Of a stretch of 59,463 nt of DNA, positions 54,512-59,463 are shown piece after piece (within the stretch, counting starts at the first letter, position 1; each line of letters starts with the position of its first letter). The position numbers were made by a program, and so were the translations under genes. Source of the DNA: Thermoleophilia bacterium (lineage in GTDB: Bacteria > Actinomycetota > Thermoleophilia > BMS3ABIN01); the NCBI GenBank assembly GCA_020053595.1, contig JAGVMV010000039.1:1-59463 (forward strand), given 5' to 3'. The notes beneath the pieces were generated by a model. That model saw nothing but the letters and a program-made list of their open reading frames with translations. It searched no databases and was not told the origin of the DNA.

Positions 54512-57163
54512 GTGCGTTCCGCTAGCTGGCACACCTCGCCTATATCTTATGACACTGTCAGAAGACTCTCGCAGGCACTGGAAACAAGTGAGATAACAGC
54601 CTCAATCCTGGCGCGCCGCGGTTATGGGGACCCGGACAAGGCCAGATTGTTCCTCGACTCCCAGGGTGCGCTTCACGACCCTTTCCTCTTCCCCCAGATG
54701 CAGGCCGTATGCGACCGTCTGCGCCTGGCGATTTCACGGGGAGACCGGATCTGCGTCCATGGGGATTATGATGTAGACGGCATCACTTCAACGGCTCTGC
54801 TGGTCAACGTTCTTCATGGTATGGGCGCAAACGTGGCATTCCACCTCCCCAATCGCTTCACCGAGGGGTACGGAATTGCCATGCCGACCGTGGAAAAAAT
54901 AGCCGGTGAGGGGACTACTCTGCTGATAGCCGTGGATTGCGGCATCGGCGCCCGGGAGCAGCTCTCCCGCGCCGGCGAACTCGGCATGGAATCGATTGTC
55001 ATCGACCATCACCGGCCGTTGGAGGAGAACCTGCCATCGGCGCTGATCATCTCCCCCCTGATCTGTGATTATCCGTTCAAGGAACTCGCCGGCGTCGGCC
55101 TCGCTTTCAAGGTAGCCCAGGCGCTGGTGGCTGAATCAGAACCGGCCAGCGATTTATCGTTCATAAGTCCGGAGATCAGACATCACCTGGACCTGGTGGC
55201 TTTGGGCACGATTGCCGACGTGGTTCCCCTGGTTGATGAGAATCGCACCCTGGTCAAACTCGGACTGACCCAGCTGGCGCGCACGGAAAAGCCCGGCCTC
55301 AGGGAACTTATGCGCATCGGCCAGATCGAGCAATCCAGGGTCAACACCGGCCTGGTGGCTTTCCGCATGGCTCCCAGGATCAACGCGGCCGGACGCCTCG
55401 AAGACCCCACTCCTGCCCTGGAGTTGATGCTGACCGGGGATGCACAGAGGGCGGAAGAGCTGGCCGGCCAGCTTGATGCAAGCAATCGCGAACGGCAACG
55501 CATCGAAAATCAGATGCTCGCTGGAGCAATAAAAATGATCAGCGAATGGCCGGAGGACCGTCAGCTGCAACATGGCTATGTTTTGAGTTCGCCCGGATGG
55601 CACGAAGGCGTAATCGGCATTGTTGCCTCAAGGCTGGTGGAAACGTATCAACGCCCGGTCATAATGATCGCCGAAAATGAAGGCCAGAGCTTGGGAAAAG
55701 GCTCGGGGCGCAGCGTCAGTGGCTTTGACCTTCACGGTGCCCTGGTGGAGCTGGGTGATCTTCTCAAGGCGTTCGGAGGCCATCGCGCCGCCTGTGGGCT
55801 AACCATAGATATCAATGGTGTTGAAGAATTCCGGAAACGATTCGCCGATTATGCGGACCTCCAGCTGACGGACGACGAGCTTATGCCGAGCCGTTACGTG
55901 GACGCACTCGTCTGTGGCCGCGAGCTTACCCTGGAGCTGGCCCAGGAGCTTACCCGGCTTGAGCCCTTCGGGCTCGGGAACCCCGCGGTCGAGCTGTTGC
56001 TGCCGGGCGCACATATCACGAACGACCGCGTTACCCGGGACGGGCAGCACCTTCAGTGCCAGGTGGAGGCAGGGGGCGCCAGGTCGAAAGCTATCGGGTT
56101 CGGCCAGGCATACATGCAGGAAAAACTGAAAAACGCTCCCGACTGGGACGTGGCCTGTCTGCTGGAGCGCAACGAATTCAATGGCTCGGTCTCGCCGCAG
56201 TTGCAACTGCGTGAGATCTTCCCTCGCAAAAGCGAGACCGCGATTGCCGACGGCATGTGCGAATCTCACTGTGACTCTGACTGCCCTGACCGCGTTACCG
56301 GTGATGAATTCTGGGGTCTCCTCTCAGGAAATCTGCAGATTACTGATGCCTGGCTGCCATCCGCGGCTACCGCTCGGGGAGCCCGAAGCGCGAGCGCTAC
56401 TGACCTGTCAAAACGCCTGATTGATCGGCGCAATTTTGGTGGCATCGATGCCCAGATAACGCGACTGATCGCCGGTGGCGAAAGCGTTCTGGTACTGACC
56501 GCTGATGTAGCCAGGCGCCGGCGTTTGCTATCACATGATCTGAAGTTGAGCCAGGCTCCCGGACACCAGGTGTTTCTGGCCAGCTCCCGCTGCGGTCGGC
56601 TGATTCTCGAAAAACGATTGTCGCAGGTGCGGCAGGACGGGCCCGATCTGATGCTCGCCGATTTTGCCACTGTGACCGCACTCCCCGGGCTGGCGGAAAA
56701 TTTTGACCACCTGGTCTTCGTCGACCCGCCGCTGAACGCTGAAGTCCTCGATTTCCTGGTTTCAACGGCCCCTGACGCTTTCGTTCATTTATTCTACTGT
56801 AGCGATGAGGTACAATTTACCAGTAAGGTGCTTGAACACGAGTATGACCTTCGTAGTCCGTTGACAAGGGTGTACGGGCACCTGGAAGCGGGAAAGATCT
56901 ACCCTCTCGACGATACTACTGAAAGGCTCCTCCTCGCGGGCGGAAAGCATCTCCGGCAACCGCTTCTGGTTGCCAGATGCCTGAAGATCCTCGAGGAGTT
57001 GTCGTTGATATCGTTCATGAATGGAAAAGAGGGTCCGATGTTGACCCTGCTGGAGGCTGAGCGTACCGAGCTTGACCGGTCGGCTACCTATGCAGCGATT
57101 CAGTCGTTCTATAAGGAGTGTTTGCAATTCTTGAGCAAGTCGCTAAACGCGAAGATGATCTAG
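54512..57163 (+). CDS. recJ: Single-strand-specific exonuclease RecJ with C-terminal extension
   Basis: An 883-residue DHH-family exonuclease. Catalytic motifs are ICVHGDYDVDGITST (about 81-95), IAVDCGIGA and IVIDHHRP (DHH at 165-167), then LDLVALGTIADVVPL and RINAAGRL. The DHHA1 part has GRSVSGFDLHGAL and FGGHRAACGLTID, followed by an OB-fold segment to about 570. The remaining 300 residues form a C-terminal extension like the RecJ_C domain of Bacillus RecJ, poor in motifs, with a segment (ESVLVLTADVARRRRLLS) recalling a degenerate helicase fold. It degrades 5'-ended ssDNA in recombination and repair. The start is GTG. It overlaps rel by 46 bases. Confidence 0.93.
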   Translation: MRSASWHTSPISYDTVRRLSQALETSEITASILARRGYGDPDKARLFLDSQGALHDPFLFPQMQAVCDRLRLAISRGDRICVHGDYDVDGITSTALLVNVLHGMGANVAFHLPNRFTEGYGIAMPTVEKIAGEGTTLLIAVDCGIGAREQLSRAGELGMESIVIDHHRPLEENLPSALIISPLICDYPFKELAGVGLAFKVAQALVAESEPASDLSFISPEIRHHLDLVALGTIADVVPLVDENRTLVKLGLTQLARTEKPGLRELMRIGQIEQSRVNTGLVAFRMAPRINAAGRLEDPTPALELMLTGDAQRAEELAGQLDASNRERQRIENQMLAGAIKMISEWPEDRQLQHGYVLSSPGWHEGVIGIVASRLVETYQRPVIMIAENEGQSLGKGSGRSVSGFDLHGALVELGDLLKAFGGHRAACGLTIDINGVEEFRKRFADYADLQLTDDELMPSRYVDALVCGRELTLELAQELTRLEPFGLGNPAVELLLPGAHITNDRVTRDGQHLQCQVEAGGARSKAIGFGQAYMQEKLKNAPDWDVACLLERNEFNGSVSPQLQLREIFPRKSETAIADGMCESHCDSDCPDRVTGDEFWGLLSGNLQITDAWLPSAATARGARSASATDLSKRLIDRRNFGGIDAQITRLIAGGESVLVLTADVARRRRLLSHDLKLSQAPGHQVFLASSRCGRLILEKRLSQVRQDGPDLMLADFATVTALPGLAENFDHLVFVDPPLNAEVLDFLVSTAPDAFVHLFYCSDEVQFTSKVLEHEYDLRSPLTRVYGHLEAGKIYPLDDTTERLLLAGGKHLRQPLLVARCLKILEELSLISFMNGKEGPMLTLLEAERTELDRSATYAAIQSFYKECLQFLSKSLNAKMI

Positions 57164-59367
57164 AGTCCGGAGAGGCCGCTCTTCAGGATCTTTTTCAGGC
57201 TATTTCCGAATACAATCCCGATTTTGACCGGGACCTGATAACACGCGCTTTCCTGTACTCGCGCGCTCAGCATGAGGGTCGTTTCCGCAAAAGCGGTGAA
57301 GATTTCATTTACCATCCCCTGGGCACGGCGCGCATCTGCGCTGATCTCAAGCTCGACAGCGTCACCATCGCCGCAGCCCTTCTCCATGACGTAGTCGAGG
57401 ATACATCAACGACGGTGGACACCATCCGCAAGATGTTCGGCGCGGAAGTAGCCGAGCTGGTTGATGGCCTGACCAAGCTGCAAAAAGTATCTCTCAAAAG
57501 CGAGGAAGAAGAGCAGGCCGACAACCTCCGTAAAATGATCATCGCCATGGCGAAGGATATCCGGGTGATCCTGATAAAACTGGCCGACCGCACTCACAAC
57601 ATGCGGACCATCTGCTACATGGACAAACAAAAACAGATTCAAAAGGCCAAGGAGACCCTGGAGATTTATGCGCCACTGGCCCACCGGCTGGGAATCTACA
57701 GCATCAAGTGGGAACTCGAGGATCTCGCCTTTGGAGCACTGCATCCCCGTAAATACTCCGAGCTGCAGCAAATGGTGGCCCAGCGCCGGGCGGACCGGGA
57801 AACTTACGTGGCCCAGGTCGCCGAATACCTGAAAGTAGAACTTGAAAAGGTCGGCATCCAGGCAGAGATCGAGGGTCGCGCCAAACACTTCTACAGCATT
57901 TATACCAAGATGGTGAAACGCGGCAAGGAATTTAACGAGATATACGACCTTACCGCCATGCGGGTTCTTGTAGACTCAGTCAAGGACTGTTATGGGGCAC
58001 TCGGGATCATTCATTCTCTCTGGAAACCGATGCCGGGACGCTTCAAGGATTACATCGCGATGCCCAAATTCAACATGTACCGTTCACTGCACACCACCGT
58101 GATCGGCCCCCAGGGCAAACCATTGGAAATCCAGATTCGCACCAGCAAGATGCACCAGACAGCCGAATATGGCATCGCCGCCCACTGGCTTTACAAGGAA
58201 ACCAGCAAGTCGAAAAAGTCGAAGGAGCAAGCCGACGACAAGCTTGCCTGGTTGAGGCAGATGATGGAATGGCAGAGCGAGACGGAAGACCCGAAAGAGT
58301 TCATGAAGACGCTGCGCATCGACCTTTTTGAGGAAGAGGTATATGTTTTCACGCCTAAGGGCGAGGTCGTCAGCCTGGCCGCCAATTCGACGCCGGTGGA
58401 TTTCGCTTATGCCGTGCATACGGACGTCGGGCACCATTGCGTCGGAGCCAAGGTGAACGGCCGCATCGTGCCGTTGCAGCACACTCTTCATAGCGGCGAC
58501 TTCATCGAAATCCTGACATCAAAATCAAGCCAGGGCCCTTCCCGCGACTGGCTCAATTTTGTTAAAACCAGCCGGGCGCGTAACAAGATCCGCCAATGGT
58601 TCAAAAAGGAGCGCCGCCAGGATTCCGAGCATATCGGACGTGAGCTGCTGCAGGAAGCTTTGCGGCGAAAGGGGTTGGCCAGTCAGAAAATCGTCGCCTC
58701 GCCCGACTTCTCTGAAATGACACGCTCCATGGGCTTCCTGAAAGCTGAAGACCTGTATGTAAGTCTGGGCACCGGCAAGACTTCGCCGCAACAGGTCCTC
58801 ACCAAGATCACTCAGCACCTGGATGGTACCGGCGACATGCCGTCGGTGGTAACGAAGTCCACCATGCCGGCTCGTGAGCGTTCGGCAACGGCGCCACCAA
58901 AGGAACTCGGCATCAGCGTTGATGGCGTCGACGATGTCGGTGTCCGCCTGGCCAAATGCTGCAAGCCTCTCCCGGGAGACAAAATCGTCGGCTATATTTC
59001 CCTGGGCAAGGGAGTGAGCATCCACCGCAAGGATTGCCCCAATGCCAAGGCCCTGACCCTGCGCTCCGGTGAGCGGTTCATCGAAGTCGCCTGGAAAGGG
59101 GCTTCGGAAAAAGCTTTCCGGGCGGAATTCCAGATCGAGGCGATGGATCGCAGCCATCTGTTGGAAGATATCTCGCGCACCCTCAGCGAATCGGGCATCA
59201 ACATCGTTTCAGCCCAATTAAGCACCATGCCCGACCATATGGTCAAAGACCGTTTTGTGGTGGAGATCGGCGACGCCAAGCTCCTTGATACCGTGCTCGA
59301 AACGATCAAGGGGATTGATACTGTTTTTGACGCTTACCGCATCATTCCTGGTGTAGACGAAGGCTGA
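57118..59367 (+). CDS. rel: Bifunctional (p)ppGpp synthetase/hydrolase (Rel)
   Basis: A 749-residue long RSH enzyme. The hydrolase HD domain has IYHPLGTARICADLKLDSV then AALLHDVVEDTSTTVDTI (HD at 90-91, intact). The synthetase domain has YDLTAMRVLVDSVKDCYGAL, FKDYIAMPKFNMYRSLHTTV and EIQIRTSKMHQTAEYGIAAH. Then come TGS (VYVFTPKGEVVSLAANSTP), a helical/zinc-finger region (VGVRLAKCCKPLPGDKIVGY) and a C-terminal ACT domain. Both activities look functional, so it should make and remove the alarmone. The GTG at 57118 sits inside its own AAGGAG, so an ATT at 57127 (8 bases after it) could be the true start. It overlaps recJ by 46 bases. Confidence 0.95.
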   Translation: MFAILEQVAKREDDLESGEAALQDLFQAISEYNPDFDRDLITRAFLYSRAQHEGRFRKSGEDFIYHPLGTARICADLKLDSVTIAAALLHDVVEDTSTTVDTIRKMFGAEVAELVDGLTKLQKVSLKSEEEEQADNLRKMIIAMAKDIRVILIKLADRTHNMRTICYMDKQKQIQKAKETLEIYAPLAHRLGIYSIKWELEDLAFGALHPRKYSELQQMVAQRRADRETYVAQVAEYLKVELEKVGIQAEIEGRAKHFYSIYTKMVKRGKEFNEIYDLTAMRVLVDSVKDCYGALGIIHSLWKPMPGRFKDYIAMPKFNMYRSLHTTVIGPQGKPLEIQIRTSKMHQTAEYGIAAHWLYKETSKSKKSKEQADDKLAWLRQMMEWQSETEDPKEFMKTLRIDLFEEEVYVFTPKGEVVSLAANSTPVDFAYAVHTDVGHHCVGAKVNGRIVPLQHTLHSGDFIEILTSKSSQGPSRDWLNFVKTSRARNKIRQWFKKERRQDSEHIGRELLQEALRRKGLASQKIVASPDFSEMTRSMGFLKAEDLYVSLGTGKTSPQQVLTKITQHLDGTGDMPSVVTKSTMPARERSATAPPKELGISVDGVDDVGVRLAKCCKPLPGDKIVGYISLGKGVSIHRKDCPNAKALTLRSGERFIEVAWKGASEKAFRAEFQIEAMDRSHLLEDISRTLSESGINIVSAQLSTMPDHMVKDRFVVEIGDAKLLDTVLETIKGIDTVFDAYRIIPGVDEG

Positions 59368-59428
59368 TCTTCGGTTAAGGTTCAACGACAGTTACGCACT
59401 GGGTTAGGCCCACCATATAGCATGCATA

Positions 59429-59463
59429 TTGAGCGGTTGGTTCGAACCCGGTTTGGTCCACCA
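59429..59463 (+). other. tRNA 3'-end-like sequence at the window edge (no cloverleaf found)
   Basis: The last bases read GGTTCGAACC followed by GGTTTGGTCCACCA. This has a T-loop-like TTCGAAC, a 3' acceptor strand ending TTGGTCC, discriminator A and CCA exactly at the last base. But the T-stem would hold three G-U pairs, and no complementary 5' acceptor (GGACCAA), D-arm or anticodon arm is found in the preceding 60 bases. It may be a 3' tRNA fragment, such as an integration-site scar, or a chance match. Confidence 0.3.

Overview
The window reads as a dense, mid-to-high-GC bacterial chromosome segment. It probably comes from a deep-branching, Gram-positive-type lineage, with Actinomycetota (Thermoleophilia/Geothermincolia/OPB41-like) the best guess. 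The guess rests on lipoproteins, an NlpC/P60 wall hydrolase, a SigB/F-type sigma factor, a HrcA/CIRCE-controlled groESL operon, an EF-G2-like factor, a leaderless-looking Leu attenuator and no outer-membrane genes. There is no rRNA gene and no mobile element. The taxonomy is inference; no marker here settles it. Two well-formed sigma-70 promoters are visible (leuA and groES, both with a 17-base spacer and TATCAT -10).

Layout. 1-3.3 kb: small membrane protein, recQ, FAH-family gene. 3.3-10.9 kb (minus): a branched-chain amino acid operon leuA-leuC-leuD-leuB-ilvE-SRPBCC-cimA-FAH. It is preceded by a leucine-rich leader peptide and a terminator/antiterminator pair, i.e. a transcription attenuator. 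11-14.6 kb: two tandem paralogous two-CW/GGDEF/HD-GYP cyclic-di-GMP enzymes. 14.8-19.6 kb (plus): NlpC/P60 hydrolase, then hom-thrC and an alkaline-phosphatase-superfamily gene in the place of thrB. 19.9-24.1 kb: PAS/GAF sensor without output domain and an IlvD/Edd-family dehydratase. 24.5-26.7 kb: glycogen debranching enzyme. 26.8-31.6 kb: a Na+/K+-ATPase-like P-type pump, two TrkA/RCK proteins and a cyclase-family hydrolase in one operon. 31.8-41.4 kb: a type IV pilus locus (aroE-pilB-pilT-pilC-sigma, then pilin, then three minor pilin-like genes). 41.6-44.2 kb: secG, gpmI, tpiA. 44.4-47.7 kb: glutaredoxin, TlpA-like lipoprotein, hpt, a small nuclease-like gene, lysA. 47.7-50.7 kb: ADP-ribosylglycohydrolase remnant, groEL/groES, zinc-ribbon protein. 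50.8-59.4 kb: beta-propeller lipoprotein, EF-G-like GTPase, NifU-like protein, recJ, rel. The right edge ends in a tRNA-3'-end-like sequence.

The most striking unit is the pilus locus. Between the sigma-factor gene and the major pilin lies a class I cyclic-di-GMP (GEMM) riboswitch followed by an intrinsic terminator. The terminator's 5' arm is perfectly complementary over 10 bases to the conserved 5' strand of the aptamer, so the logic (ligand bound = termination = pilin off) can be read from the sequence. Two matching sigma-28-like promoter motifs (TAAA/G-N16-G/TCCGATT/AA) flank the pilin: one overlaps the sigma gene's stop codon, the other drives the minor pilins after a perfect bidirectional terminator. 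The last gene of the minor-pilin operon encodes a PilX-like protein with three His/Asp-rich, Cys-containing insertions, a candidate metal-binding pilus component. With the two cyclic-di-GMP turnover enzymes 20 kb away, this suggests a sigma- and c-di-GMP-gated, possibly metal-binding pilus. This is the best candidate here for an undescribed system.
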